DNA of 64,000 nucleotides, taken from CBDBES01 sp965204465. Lineage in GTDB: Bacteria > Spirochaetota > Leptospiria > Turneriellales > CBDBES01. Shown here piece after piece: positions 36,479 to 45,785 of the stretch (position 1 is its first letter; each line of letters starts with the position of its first letter). Under the pieces are notes generated by a model. It made no database searches. It was not told where the DNA came from and saw only the letters and a list, made by a program, of their open reading frames with translations. The DNA is taken from NCBI GenBank assembly GCA_965204465.1, contig CBDBES010000002.1, positions 248,001 through 312,000 on the forward strand. The letters run 5' to 3'. A program made the position numbers and the translations under genes.

Positions 36479-36844
36479 TCAATCTGAATTGAGGGCATAT
36501 TTTTTGAGTGTTTCTAATTCAACATGTTCTAAAACGGAGATGTGAGTGGCCTCCATATCTATCAAGGGGGCCATTCCAGATTCAAGGGCTTCTATCCATC
36601 TTAAGAGACACAAACACCATTTATCACCAGATTTTAGGCCTCTAAAATTAAACTCAGGAACAGGAGTAGACAAATCATTCCCTCTTGATTTTGAAAAAGA
36701 AAGAAATTCATCTGTTACCTTTGCACATACTGTATGCATCCCAACATCTTCAGAACCAGTATTGCAGCTACCGTCTCTGTAAAAACCTGTTAGAGGGTCA
36801 AAGCAACAAGGCTTTAAATCTGTGCCAAATAAGTTTTTTGCCAA
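36479..36844 (-). CDS. DUF2237 family protein
   Basis: The 121-residue protein matches the DUF2237 pattern across its length: NLFGTDLKPCCFDPLTGFYR, then DGSCNTGSEDVGMHTVCAKV, FSKSRGNDLSTPVPEF and GDKWCLCLLRW. Four or five conserved cysteines suggest metal or redox chemistry. The function of the family is not known. It is convergent with clpB and separated from it by 68 bases. Confidence 0.9.
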   Translation of the reverse strand: MAKNLFGTDLKPCCFDPLTGFYRDGSCNTGSEDVGMHTVCAKVTDEFLSFSKSRGNDLSTPVPEFNFRGLKSGDKWCLCLLRWIEALESGMAPLIDMEATHISVLEHVELETLKKYALNSD

Positions 36845-36903
36845 TTTAGTAAATGCTATAATTTATAAACTTATTCTGTAAAGAATTTTTTTTGGTATTC
36901 TGA

Positions 36904-38043
36904 TCATTTCGGGATAACCCTTGTTTTGATCAATTTTCCATTGTGGTAGTAAAGCCTCTTGCCTTTTTCTTTTTTCATTGTGACTTTATTATATGTCTTA
37001 CCTTTGGTTTTATAACCCAATAGAAAAGTATGTGTATGTCGCTTATTTTCATAGTGTATTATGGCTTTTTTGAAATAATCTCCATCAGAATAAGTGCGGT
37101 CAAAAGTTTCTTGCCTACTTAAACTACCATTCTTAAAATTGCGGACCCGCTTCTTATAATGACCTCCTTTCGCAAAAATATAGTCGAATATCTCTGATCT
37201 AATTATCCTTTCATTTTTAAAATATTCTATGCGTTTCTTATAACTTTCGCCATTATCAAAAGTAAAACCCAATGTTTCTGATCGTACCAACTTACCATTA
37301 TTGAAATCTTTTATGCCCTTTTTATAGCTTCCACGCTTTGGACGGTTGACATTATAAGTTTCTAATCTGATCATTTGACCTTTTTTAAGATATTGTATGA
37401 TCTTTTGGGAACTAGAGCCATCTGGATATGAATAATCAAAAAACTCTATTTTATTTATTTCCTTATTTTTGTAGTAAACGATGCGTTTTTTATATTGATC
37501 ACCACTTATAAGGGTAAAGTCAAAATACTCTTCTTTGATTCTTTTACCATTTTGAAAATATTGTATTCCTTTCTTATAATGATTACCACTGGGAAGTTTA
37601 TATCCAAAAAGCTCTATCCTGAAAATAACATCGTTTCTATAATAGATTATACTTTTCTTAAAATTTCCGCCATCCACAGGGGTATAGTCAAAATATTCCC
37701 TTTTAACCGTTCTCCCGTTTATCAAATGGTCTATACTTTTCTTGTAACGATCATCATCAGGTTCACCACAATCATATTTAATTATTTTGTCTTTACGTTT
37801 TTCTACCTTCTCGCAGTTGGTTTTATATTTTACTTCGGTATTCAATTGGGTAGGAAGCAAAATGAACAATAATAAAATAAGTAAAAATATTCCCATGATC
37901 AATGAGTTGATACTTGTTATTATTCTATTCAAACATATTGTGAAATGATTAAATTTCGGCCTCATGAAATAAAAAGTAAAGAATTCTTTATGGGTAGTGA
38001 TCCACCTATAAAAAATTACTATGTTGTATTCTATCATGTTCAA
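36904..38043 (-). CDS. Membrane-anchored protein with nine 28-residue repeats
   Basis: After a hydrophobic segment (MGIFLLILLLFILLP, residues 50-64) the protein consists of about nine tandem repeats of exactly 28 residues, from about residue 98 to 350. The pattern is YKK-I-YF-NG--I--E-F-Y---G, for example YKKRIEYFKNERIIRSEIFD. The pattern resembles MORN or YwqK-type toxin-immunity repeats, but I cannot assign it firmly. The true start may be the Met at residue 27 or 50, as no ribosome-binding site distinguishes them. It lies just downstream of rnpB on the same strand. Confidence 0.7.
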   Translation of the reverse strand: MNMIEYNIVIFYRWITTHKEFFTFYFMRPKFNHFTICLNRIITSINSLIMGIFLLILLLFILLPTQLNTEVKYKTNCEKVEKRKDKIIKYDCGEPDDDRYKKSIDHLINGRTVKREYFDYTPVDGGNFKKSIIYYRNDVIFRIELFGYKLPSGNHYKKGIQYFQNGKRIKEEYFDFTLISGDQYKKRIVYYKNKEINKIEFFDYSYPDGSSSQKIIQYLKKGQMIRLETYNVNRPKRGSYKKGIKDFNNGKLVRSETLGFTFDNGESYKKRIEYFKNERIIRSEIFDYIFAKGGHYKKRVRNFKNGSLSRQETFDRTYSDGDYFKKAIIHYENKRHTHTFLLGYKTKGKTYNKVTMKKEKGKRLYYHNGKLIKTRVIPK

Positions 38044-38117
38044 TATGATCCGACAGATCTTTTTATCTTAAGATATTTTTGGTGAATAAAAATAAGCAAA
38101 TACTATTTCAAAAGGCA

Positions 38118-38499
38118 GCGGGTTGTTCATAAACCGGATTCTGTTTCTACTGTAAAAACAATAGAAGATAGCCATTTATCTTATGGATATGTTATACCAT
38201 ATCCCATTTTTCGTTCCACCCGTCCTTTGCAAAATAAAAATATTTTGCATTCGAGGCATCTAAGGACTACATGAACTTTCACCAAAGAGGGTTTACCATG
38301 CCATCTTCCTCTCGGTAGATGCGGTGGGCTCTTACCCCGCCTTTTCACCCTTACCAAACGCTAGTCTGGCGGTATGTTTTCTGCGGCACTTTCCACCAAG
38401 CGCTGCAGCCTGGTCCAGACTTCTCTGGTCTTTTTGCCCCATGGTGTCCGATTTTCCTCACTCTTCATAAAGAAGCCGCGCGGCTACCAAACAACCCAT
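38118..38499 (-). ncRNA. rnpB: RNase P RNA (bacterial type A)
   Basis: On the minus strand the core signatures occur in order: GAGGAAAATCGGACACC (5' core), AAAGTGCCGCAGAAAACATA, GGTAAGGGTGAAAAGG, GGGTAAGAGCCCACCG and, at the 3' end, ACAGAATCCGGTTTATG. Helix P1 closes by GGGTTGTT (38490-38497) pairing with AACAACCC (38120-38127). It is the catalytic RNA that matures tRNA 5' ends. The 5' core reads AATCGGACA where AGTCCGG is usual. Ends are approximate. Confidence 0.93.
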
Positions 38500-38789
38500 T
38501 TTAACAGCAGTAAAATATATCTATCGAAGACTGTAAACATTTTTTTATGAATATGATATTTTTACCTGTAATATCTGCGAAAAAGCCAGAATTGATCTCC
38601 CGCAAGGAATTTATAAAATATTGAGCTCTATCAAAAAGTTCTTTACAGGCGCATTGCATAATGATCCATAAAATTAGAAACTTATTTTATAAAAAATAGT
38701 AGAGAATTACTGGTATTTTGAGTCTAAGAAAAAGTAATTGACAAGATCCCATTTATGATATTTATGATATAAACTTGATAAAATATATT
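38500..38789. other. Control region between rnpB and the metalloprotease gene
   Basis: About 290 bases are free of genes. The rnpB promoter should lie just above 38500 on the minus strand. Only a short direct repeat (TTATGATA at 38753-38760 and 38762-38769) was noticed, and no strong hairpin. Confidence 0.4.
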
Positions 38790-40214
38790 ATGAAATATAT
38801 AATATTCTCTTTATTGATCACCATCATTTCCTCATGCATCAATAATCTGGAAGATATTGAGGTTGAGATATCCACTCCTGATCTTGATATGTATGTATTT
38901 AGAGGGGAAAATGGTTTTAGGGCCCCAGACTATGATAATGATGGAGAAGAAGATTTTAATGTAGTCAATTATATACTGAATTCTTTTTTTAATGACTCTT
39001 ATTCAGTCGGTATCTTACAATCACAGGTAAAAATGGAGTTTGATGCTAGTAAGATAAGAGTTTTTCTTGTTTCTCAAAACCAAGATAGAAAAGTTCCTGA
39101 TCTTCCTGTTTTATCAAATACGCATGTTAAACCGTTTGTTAGGGAAAACGAGAGTTCTACTATAGAGTCGCCTATCGAAGAAGACTGTGCTCCCATTCCA
39201 GATAATTCTGAGGAAGAACAACCCCATATAGATAATTCACTCTTCAAACCTTGTTTTCTTAATGATGATGGATTTCCTTTTTTTATTTTTGTCGAAGAAG
39301 AAAGACGCTTTATCCTAGCCGACGCATCCGAGGAGCCTTGTCCACCCAATTTTGAAGATCCCCCAGGAAATTGTATTCATAAATGTTACATAGGTGATTT
39401 TGATACAAATTACAAATTTACGCTAACAGATATAAAAGGTGAAGAAAGAAAAGGGACAGTAGAAGTTGATCCAGATAATGTACGTATTTATTTTGTCAAT
39501 GAAGTAGATCCATGCGGAACAAATTCAAATGGAGTTTCTGGTGTAAGCATTGTTGGCAATGAAGAAAGTATACAATCTCCAGATTCCAGATATCAGCAAT
39601 ATTATATAGGCATCGCCCATAGATATACAGTGGGTCTTGGGGAAAGATTTTTCCATAGTCTCCAAAGCATAAGGCCTGAGGCTACTCTCCCTGCATTCGA
39701 CCCGGGGATATTTTCTTTAGCAAGCACAATTTCGCATGAGCTAGGGCATTATTTTGGCTTATATCATTCATTTGAAGAAGAGAGCTGCGATTATGTGCCT
39801 GGACAGGGAAATACCATAAACAGAATAATGGATTATGTTGCCGAACCTCGAATCTTTACCCAATGTGAGACTAATATTTATACCCGTTTGAGCCAATTAT
39901 ATTCAGGACGAATGCTAAGATATGTAGCCGATCCTGTTGATGAAAATATCCAGCCTATTGAAAGGCGGCCCATATTTATTGCTTCTAAAGAAACTTCTAC
40001 TCCACAGTATAATTCAAAACAGAATATCGAGAAAATGGCCTATGCATCTGCCAGAAATATGATGAAAGATCCAATAAATCCAAAACTGAGAAATAGCATC
40101 AATGAAGGAAGAATACAAGTGTTTAGTGGTAATTGGGACGGACATATATCGATCAAAGGTAATACTAAGCTCCTTGATAATATAAAAAAAATAAACATGA
40201 AGAAAGTACATTAG
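38790..40214 (+). CDS. Secreted M43-like zinc metalloprotease lipoprotein
   Basis: The ATG at 38790 gives a signal peptide MKYIIFSLLITIISSC with a lipobox Cys at 16. The catalytic motif SHELGHYFGLYHSF fits HExxHxxGxxH, and INRIMDYV provides a Met-turn, which together point to the pappalysin-like M43 metalloproteases. Acidic, cysteine-containing inserts (residues about 120-200) precede it. It is likely exported and lipid-anchored, acting on extracellular or envelope proteins. It stands alone between rnpB and miaB; a TTG at 38775 would extend it by five residues. Confidence 0.8.
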   Translation: MKYIIFSLLITIISSCINNLEDIEVEISTPDLDMYVFRGENGFRAPDYDNDGEEDFNVVNYILNSFFNDSYSVGILQSQVKMEFDASKIRVFLVSQNQDRKVPDLPVLSNTHVKPFVRENESSTIESPIEEDCAPIPDNSEEEQPHIDNSLFKPCFLNDDGFPFFIFVEEERRFILADASEEPCPPNFEDPPGNCIHKCYIGDFDTNYKFTLTDIKGEERKGTVEVDPDNVRIYFVNEVDPCGTNSNGVSGVSIVGNEESIQSPDSRYQQYYIGIAHRYTVGLGERFFHSLQSIRPEATLPAFDPGIFSLASTISHELGHYFGLYHSFEEESCDYVPGQGNTINRIMDYVAEPRIFTQCETNIYTRLSQLYSGRMLRYVADPVDENIQPIERRPIFIASKETSTPQYNSKQNIEKMAYASARNMMKDPINPKLRNSINEGRIQVFSGNWDGHISIKGNTKLLDNIKKINMKKVH

Positions 40215-40285
40215 CAAAATTCAAGATACTTTTATTGAGGATAATTTTTTTCTTTTTTATATTGATTATATGGTTTGGACTATTT

Positions 40286-41644
40286 CTATGTAAATAGGGT
40301 ATTGCTGTTAGCAGATTCAACTCTCCTTTGTATTACTTTACCCAAAATATCTTGTAGATTTTTATCTGATCTAAAAATTACTTTTCTGCCATTTGTCATA
40401 GATCCTTTAAATTGAAGATCATCTCTCTTAGAAGTGCCTTCTACCATTATTTCAATTTCTTTTCCTATATAACCTTGATTTCTATTTAAAGACCTTTGGA
40501 GCTGTTCCTCTATGATACATTCTAAACGATTCTTTTTCGTTTCCCAGGGAATGTTATCTTCATATATTTTTTCTGCAAGAGTATTCTTTCTTTCAGAATA
40601 GGCAAACATGAATGCAGAATCAAAGGATGCTTTTTGCATTACCTTAACTGTCTCCTTGAATTGTTTTTCTGTTTCACCTGGAAAACCAACGATAATGTCG
40701 GTACTGATACAAACATCAGGGACTTTATCTCTGATATATTGGATGATTTGCAGAAACTCTTTTTGCGTATATCCTCTCTTCATTTTTTTCAGGATTTCAT
40801 CTGAACCAGATTGTAGTGGGACATGTACCTGGTTGCAAAATCTGGGTTCTATGGCCATTAAATCGATCAATTTCTTAGGAAAATCCTTTGGATGAGGAGA
40901 AGTAAAATATATTCGTTCTATACTCGTTTTATTCAAAATCTGTTCCACCAGGGAATAAAAATCCTTATCTTCATATTGATAAGAGTTTACATTCTGACCG
41001 AGTAAAATAACGGTCTTAAAACCTGAAGTAGAAAGTCGTTTTATTTCTTCTATAATGGAACCTGGATCTCTGGAGCGTTCTCTTCCTCTTGTAAAGGGGA
41101 CCACGCAAAAAGAACAAAAATTATCGCAGCCGCGCTGAATGGAAATAAATGCGGTAATGGAATTCTTACTGTAATTAGAGTATTGGTCTACATTGGGAAC
41201 AATATCCTCATACACTTCTGTTTTAGAAAGCTTCAAATGACTTTTTTCTTGTTCCTTATTTTCTCTGGGATATAAATATTCAGGAATATTTCTAAAAGAA
41301 TCAGGGCCAATGATAAAATCAATTGGCAGGCATTGATTTAAAATATCTTTTTTCAAATTTTGGGCCATGCAACCCAGAATACCGATCTTAGCACCTTTTC
41401 GATGCAAATATTCTAAAGAACGAAGACGATTATATATCTTGGTATGCGCATTTTCTCTTATAGCGCATGTATTTAATAATATCATATCCGCTTCTTCCGG
41501 TCGGCTAACCTTGATCGCTTTATTCTTAGAAAGTATACTACACGCAATCATGGAATCATAGCTATTCATTTGGCAACCATAGGTTTCTATATAAAAAGTT
41601 GGGGTTTTTTGAGAGGTGTTGGATTTATGTTTCTTGGTTATCAT
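40286..41644 (-). CDS. miaB: tRNA-2-methylthio-N6-dimethylallyladenosine synthase MiaB
   Basis: MiaB is a radical-SAM methylthiotransferase acting at A37 of tRNAs that read UNN codons. The N-terminal UPF0004 domain has cysteines 24, 60 and 92 (TYGCQMNSYD, LNTCAIRENA, ILGCMAQ). The radical-SAM motif is QRGCDNFCSFCVVPFTRGRE, and a TRAM domain ends the protein (EIMVEGTSKRDD). Its length, 452 residues, is standard. It overlaps the upstream cstA gene by 20 bases, so the two are coupled. Confidence 0.95.
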   Translation of the reverse strand: MITKKHKSNTSQKTPTFYIETYGCQMNSYDSMIACSILSKNKAIKVSRPEEADMILLNTCAIRENAHTKIYNRLRSLEYLHRKGAKIGILGCMAQNLKKDILNQCLPIDFIIGPDSFRNIPEYLYPRENKEQEKSHLKLSKTEVYEDIVPNVDQYSNYSKNSITAFISIQRGCDNFCSFCVVPFTRGRERSRDPGSIIEEIKRLSTSGFKTVILLGQNVNSYQYEDKDFYSLVEQILNKTSIERIYFTSPHPKDFPKKLIDLMAIEPRFCNQVHVPLQSGSDEILKKMKRGYTQKEFLQIIQYIRDKVPDVCISTDIIVGFPGETEKQFKETVKVMQKASFDSAFMFAYSERKNTLAEKIYEDNIPWETKKNRLECIIEEQLQRSLNRNQGYIGKEIEIMVEGTSKRDDLQFKGSMTNGRKVIFRSDKNLQDILGKVIQRRVESANSNTLFT

Positions 41645-43379
41645 CTTTATGGTCCAATAAAATATCTAGTTTCGTATTTTTTTGATTCTTATATTTTTTG
41701 ATGGCTAAAATAGACTCTAGCAATAGCCAGAAGGTCATCATAATTAAAGAGATACTAATGAATAAAAGAATTATATTTGCATCTTTTTGAATAAACTCAA
41801 TCGATTTATAAAACATAGAATATATTGAGGCGATCAATAAGAATATCATTGGAATCAATGTATATAGGGGGTTTTTTCCTCTGGAATAAAGATAAATAGA
41901 AGCCAATAATAGAGCAATCGCGCCAAGTAGTTGATTCGTTACTCCAAATAATGTCCATATTATTTGCCCTATAGATTTATCTCCTGATTTAAAAAAGGCA
42001 AAAAAACCAATGGCGGATACTGCCAAGAAAGAAGAAATATATCTGTTTTGAATGATCTGTTTGGTTCTTTTTAAACTTATGAAGTTTGCTAGTTCTTCTA
42101 TATTATACCTCAATAATCTTGTCCCAGAGTCTAAACTGGTCAGTGCAAAGCTTACCACAATGAATGCTACAAAACCAATTGTTAATTCTTTTGCAATTCC
42201 AATGGAAGCCAAAAAAGAAGCCGTTCCTGTAATGAATAAGTTTACCTTCCTGCCTAGATCCAGTGCCAGAAAGTCTCCGTAGGATTCTTTCCATAAGCCC
42301 TGTGATTCAAAAACGGTGGTTGTAGCCAGTATGGCGATCAATCCCAAGAGAGACTCTCCTATCATCCCGCCATATCCAATTAATCTTGCATCTGTTTCTT
42401 TATTCAATTGTTTGGAGCTGGTTCCTGAGGATACCAGAGCATGAAATCCTGAAATGGATCCACATGCAATGAGTATGAATACAAATGGTAAAAGGGGGGG
42501 AGCATTCTTAGGATAGACTTGTAACATGGGTGCTGAAAATTGAGTCTCCGTTAAAAAGAAGCCAAGGTAAGATAGGAATACTCCTAAGATCAATAAAATA
42601 GAATTCAAAAAATCGCGGCTTTGTAATAAAAGCCATACAGGAAAGACACTGGCTAAAAAAGCATAAACTAATATGATAAAATTCCAAAAACTGGCAGAAG
42701 GCGCATTGACTGAGTCGGCTAAATGAAACATCTCCATTGTTTCTTTTTGTTGTCCCCACCATATTGAAAGCAAAACAAAAATGAAGGCGATACTTCCTAA
42801 ATACTTAATGGGGAGTTTCTTTTTATAGGATAGGTATCCTACTAAAAGAGCTATTAGTATGATAAAAGTAGAAGGAATGACGACATTGGGGAAACCAGCT
42901 GGAGAAAATAATTTTCCCAGAACCAGCACGAATACTCCCATGGCTAGAGAAACCAGAAAGAAGATGATCAAAAGAAAGAGTAATTTTGCCCTTTTGCCTA
43001 TCAAGTATTCTGTGATGGTGCCAATGGATAAGCCTCTGCTGCGAATGGATAGAACCAAGGCCGAAAAATCATGTACCGCACCGATGAGTAATGTTCCAAA
43101 AACTACCCACAATAGGGCTGGCAGCCAACCCCAAATAACGGCGACCGCCGGGCCTAAAATGGGTCCAAGACCGGCTATACTTGCATAATGATGACCAAAC
43201 AGTATAAAAGGAGGAGTAGGAACATAATCTACGCCATCTTTCAAGCGATGCGCTGGGGTTAATGCATCTTTTCGTAGTTCAAATATTTTAGTGGCTAAAA
43301 ATTTTGAATAGAACTTATACCCTAAAAAATAAAAAACAAATACGAATAATACTATAATGGAGGGTGACATATTCACCAA
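41625..43379 (-). CDS. cstA: CstA-family carbon starvation / peptide-pyruvate transporter
   Basis: This is a 584-residue membrane protein with about 15 to 16 predicted helices. Family motifs include FGHHYASIAGLGPILGPA, VIWGWLPALLWVVFGTLLIG, AVHDFSALVLSIRSRGLSIG and SGFHALVSSGTSSKQ. CstA and BtsT import pyruvate or peptides under carbon limitation; the substrate cannot be told here. It lies two bases downstream of the SurA-like lipoprotein gene and overlaps miaB. Confidence 0.93.
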   Translation of the reverse strand: MVNMSPSIIVLFVFVFYFLGYKFYSKFLATKIFELRKDALTPAHRLKDGVDYVPTPPFILFGHHYASIAGLGPILGPAVAVIWGWLPALLWVVFGTLLIGAVHDFSALVLSIRSRGLSIGTITEYLIGKRAKLLFLLIIFFLVSLAMGVFVLVLGKLFSPAGFPNVVIPSTFIILIALLVGYLSYKKKLPIKYLGSIAFIFVLLSIWWGQQKETMEMFHLADSVNAPSASFWNFIILVYAFLASVFPVWLLLQSRDFLNSILLILGVFLSYLGFFLTETQFSAPMLQVYPKNAPPLLPFVFILIACGSISGFHALVSSGTSSKQLNKETDARLIGYGGMIGESLLGLIAILATTTVFESQGLWKESYGDFLALDLGRKVNLFITGTASFLASIGIAKELTIGFVAFIVVSFALTSLDSGTRLLRYNIEELANFISLKRTKQIIQNRYISSFLAVSAIGFFAFFKSGDKSIGQIIWTLFGVTNQLLGAIALLLASIYLYSRGKNPLYTLIPMIFLLIASIYSMFYKSIEFIQKDANIILLFISISLIMMTFWLLLESILAIKKYKNQKNTKLDILLDHKDDNQET

Positions 43380-43382
43380 TGA

Positions 43383-44159
43383 TCATTTTTTAGTCTTTTG
43401 TTTTTCTTTTGAAGGGACTTCTTCAGTATCTTTTTCTTTTTCAGATTTTTTAGTCTCTTCTTCTTTTGAATCTAAAATCTTGGCCAGTTCTATTTCAGGA
43501 TTCTGGCGAATCTTATAAGCCTCTAAAATATTGGTGAATATTTTTTCTTGCTTACCCAATACTTTTTGCATGAACAACTGCTGTTTAGCCGCTTCCCTGC
43601 CTTTCACAATAGGAAAAGACCTGTATTGAGGATTATTTTTTCTTAATTCTTCAAAATGAGATATGGCTTCTGCATTGGTTACTTCAATCTCATCTGGTTT
43701 AACCCGATCCATCATATACAAATTATAGGTAAAAAATTGATTCATAAAATCAATCTTTTTACGTACATCTTCTCTTTCCAGAAAACCAGATTTTTCTGCC
43801 TGCATGTTTACCAATATCAGTTTTTTAAGAATAGGAGCCTCCCTGCCTTTACCCATTAAAAACCTTTCTTTTTTAAGTTGACTCAGAACTTCTTTTTCTT
43901 TGCCTTCTTCAAGGTCATCCACTGTCTTGATCTTTTCTTTGAGTTGCTCGGGAGTCGTATTAAACTGTAATGCCCACCAAAAAAGGTAGCCTTCATAAGA
44001 ATTTTCCACTTGCTTTTTAGTTACCTTATTCCCTTCAATTTCCCATATCCAGGGACTTGTGTCAAATAAATTACAAGAAATATTCCAAATGCTTGACAAT
44101 AAGAATATTAATATCCAGAAAATTTTATTTGATTTGTTTATTATATTTCCAACTTTCAT
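43383..44159 (-). CDS. SurA-like periplasmic lipoprotein
   Basis: I chose the ATG at 44159 because AGAGGGGAAC precedes it; the frame is open upstream without a better start. The product has a signal peptide ending IWNISC (lipobox Cys about 30), then a SurA-N-like chaperone region (WEIEGNKVTKKQVENSYEGY, EISHFEELRKNNPQYR-like helices) and a highly charged tail rich in Lys and Glu (residues 235-258). No PPIase core is seen. It is probably a periplasmic folding factor, by analogy only. It precedes cstA by three bases. Confidence 0.6.
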   Translation of the reverse strand: MKVGNIINKSNKIFWILIFLLSSIWNISCNLFDTSPWIWEIEGNKVTKKQVENSYEGYLFWWALQFNTTPEQLKEKIKTVDDLEEGKEKEVLSQLKKERFLMGKGREAPILKKLILVNMQAEKSGFLEREDVRKKIDFMNQFFTYNLYMMDRVKPDEIEVTNAEAISHFEELRKNNPQYRSFPIVKGREAAKQQLFMQKVLGKQEKIFTNILEAYKIRQNPEIELAKILDSKEEETKKSEKEKDTEEVPSKEKQKTKK

Positions 44160-44450
44160 AGTTCCCCTCTTTAAATTTAGATGTATATTAAAAAATTCAA
44201 GTTTCCTGGTTGGGATATTTATATAATTTATTGCACACGTCAAGCCGATTCTTTGCTAATACAAAAACAAAATTTTAAAAAAGGATACCTTCAAGATTAA
44301 AATCGTATAAGCATTTTCGCAACATGAAGATTTTCAGTAAAAACCTTTGAAAAACTATTTGATCTTATATCTCTACAAATAAGACTTACATTATGGGATT
44401 TATAAAAAATAATGATGCCAGGCTAATTTTATGATATCCTTATAATCTTC
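44160..44450. other. Divergent control region, no gene seen
   Basis: About 290 bases lie between the SurA-like lipoprotein gene (minus) and the ABC permease gene (plus). It is AT-rich and should hold promoters for both. I see no tRNA, riboswitch or repeat in it. Confidence 0.5.
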
Positions 44451-45785
44451 ATGGTCAGTTATATTATACGGAGAGTATTATATGCCATTCCCGTTATTCT
44501 GGGGGTGAATATAATTGTATTCTCTCTTTTCTTTTTCGTGAATACTCCAGATGATATGGCGAGGCTTCATTTAGGTGCAAAAAGATCCACACCAGAGCAA
44601 ATTGATCGCTGGAAAAGAGAGCATTCTTTGAATTATCCTTATTTTTGGAATAGCGGCTGGACAACAATATCCTCTATACAAGCTCTTCAAAAGAAGAATA
44701 TCCAAAAAATAAATGTATCTCCAGGAGAATTTGAAATATGGTTAGAAACACCTAAGAACAAAAAGCTGGCTTCTAAAAGAGAGGTATCCCTGAAGCTTCC
44801 AGATATGGATAGAATTAAATTTGAAAATAATGAATTTCAAAATGGGAAGATATATAGGCCTGCAGAGATTGGAACGGAAAAGTTTGGTTTTACGATCCTT
44901 CCAGATGAATCGTATGAAAAAGAAAACTCTTTCAAAACAGTTGTGCTGGAAATTACCTTTCTATGTGATGCTCCGGCTCCTACTCATAGAATGATCTTAA
45001 AATATAAAAGAGACATACCTCTCACGGAGAAATTCAGCAATACAATATTTTATACCAGGTCTTTACAAATGGTTTTTTTTCAATATGGGAAATCTGAAAA
45101 TGGTAAGAATATCGGAAATGAAATATTAAAGCGTATTTTACCATCTATGCTGATCACTATTCCAGCCTTTATTTTAGGGCTCTTATTAAACGTTTTTATT
45201 GCGATGATACTGGTTTTTTTTCATAAAAGCAATCTGGATAGATGGGGGGTATTTCTAGCTGTTATATCCATGTCCATTTCAATGCTATTCTATATTATTT
45301 TTAGTCAATTCATATTTGGTAAATGGCTAAAGATATTTCCTATTTCAGGATTTGATCTTTCAGGGAATCCATTCAAATTCGTAGCCATGCCCATTATGAT
45401 CTCCATCCTAAGTGGGTTAGGGGGGAGTATTCGGTTTTACAGAACTATTTTTTTAGAAGAAATCAATAAAGAATATGTACTTACTGCCAAGGCAAAAGGA
45501 TTAAAAGAACATACGGTTCTGTTTGTGCATGTATTAAAAAATGCCATGATCCCTATATTGACCAGCGTTGTGGTGCATCTACCTTTCTTGTTCATAGGGA
45601 GTCTTCTATTGGAATCTTTTTTTGCTATTCCAGGATTGGGGGCTTATATGATAGAAGCCATACAACACCAGGACTTCGCCGTGGTGCAGAGCATGGTTTC
45701 TTTGGGCTCTTTTCTATACATACTTGGACTGCTACTTACGGATATCAGTTATACACTGGTAGACCCCAGGATAAGATTTAACTAA
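44451..45785 (+). CDS. DppB/OppB-like ABC transporter permease with large extracytoplasmic insert
   Basis: The start MVSYIIRRVLYAIPVILGVN is typical of oligopeptide permease subunits. The end shows the EAA loop (EYVLTAKAKGLKEHTVLFVH) and the GSLLLESFFAIPGLGAYMIE segment, closing with DPRIRFN. The protein is 444 residues, against about 310 to 340 usually, because about 190 residues of non-membrane sequence separate the first helix from the rest. No second permease, ATPase or binding protein is adjacent. Peptide or nickel import is likely, but the substrate is unknown. It is convergent with the PrpD-family gene, overlapping by 4 bases. Confidence 0.85.
   Translation: MVSYIIRRVLYAIPVILGVNIIVFSLFFFVNTPDDMARLHLGAKRSTPEQIDRWKREHSLNYPYFWNSGWTTISSIQALQKKNIQKINVSPGEFEIWLETPKNKKLASKREVSLKLPDMDRIKFENNEFQNGKIYRPAEIGTEKFGFTILPDESYEKENSFKTVVLEITFLCDAPAPTHRMILKYKRDIPLTEKFSNTIFYTRSLQMVFFQYGKSENGKNIGNEILKRILPSMLITIPAFILGLLLNVFIAMILVFFHKSNLDRWGVFLAVISMSISMLFYIIFSQFIFGKWLKIFPISGFDLSGNPFKFVAMPIMISILSGLGGSIRFYRTIFLEEINKEYVLTAKAKGLKEHTVLFVHVLKNAMIPILTSVVVHLPFLFIGSLLLESFFAIPGLGAYMIEAIQHQDFAVVQSMVSLGSFLYILGLLLTDISYTLVDPRIRFN

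Noticed and set aside
38319..38504. Plus-strand ORF of 61 residues
   Set aside because: It lies wholly within RNase P RNA on the opposite strand.
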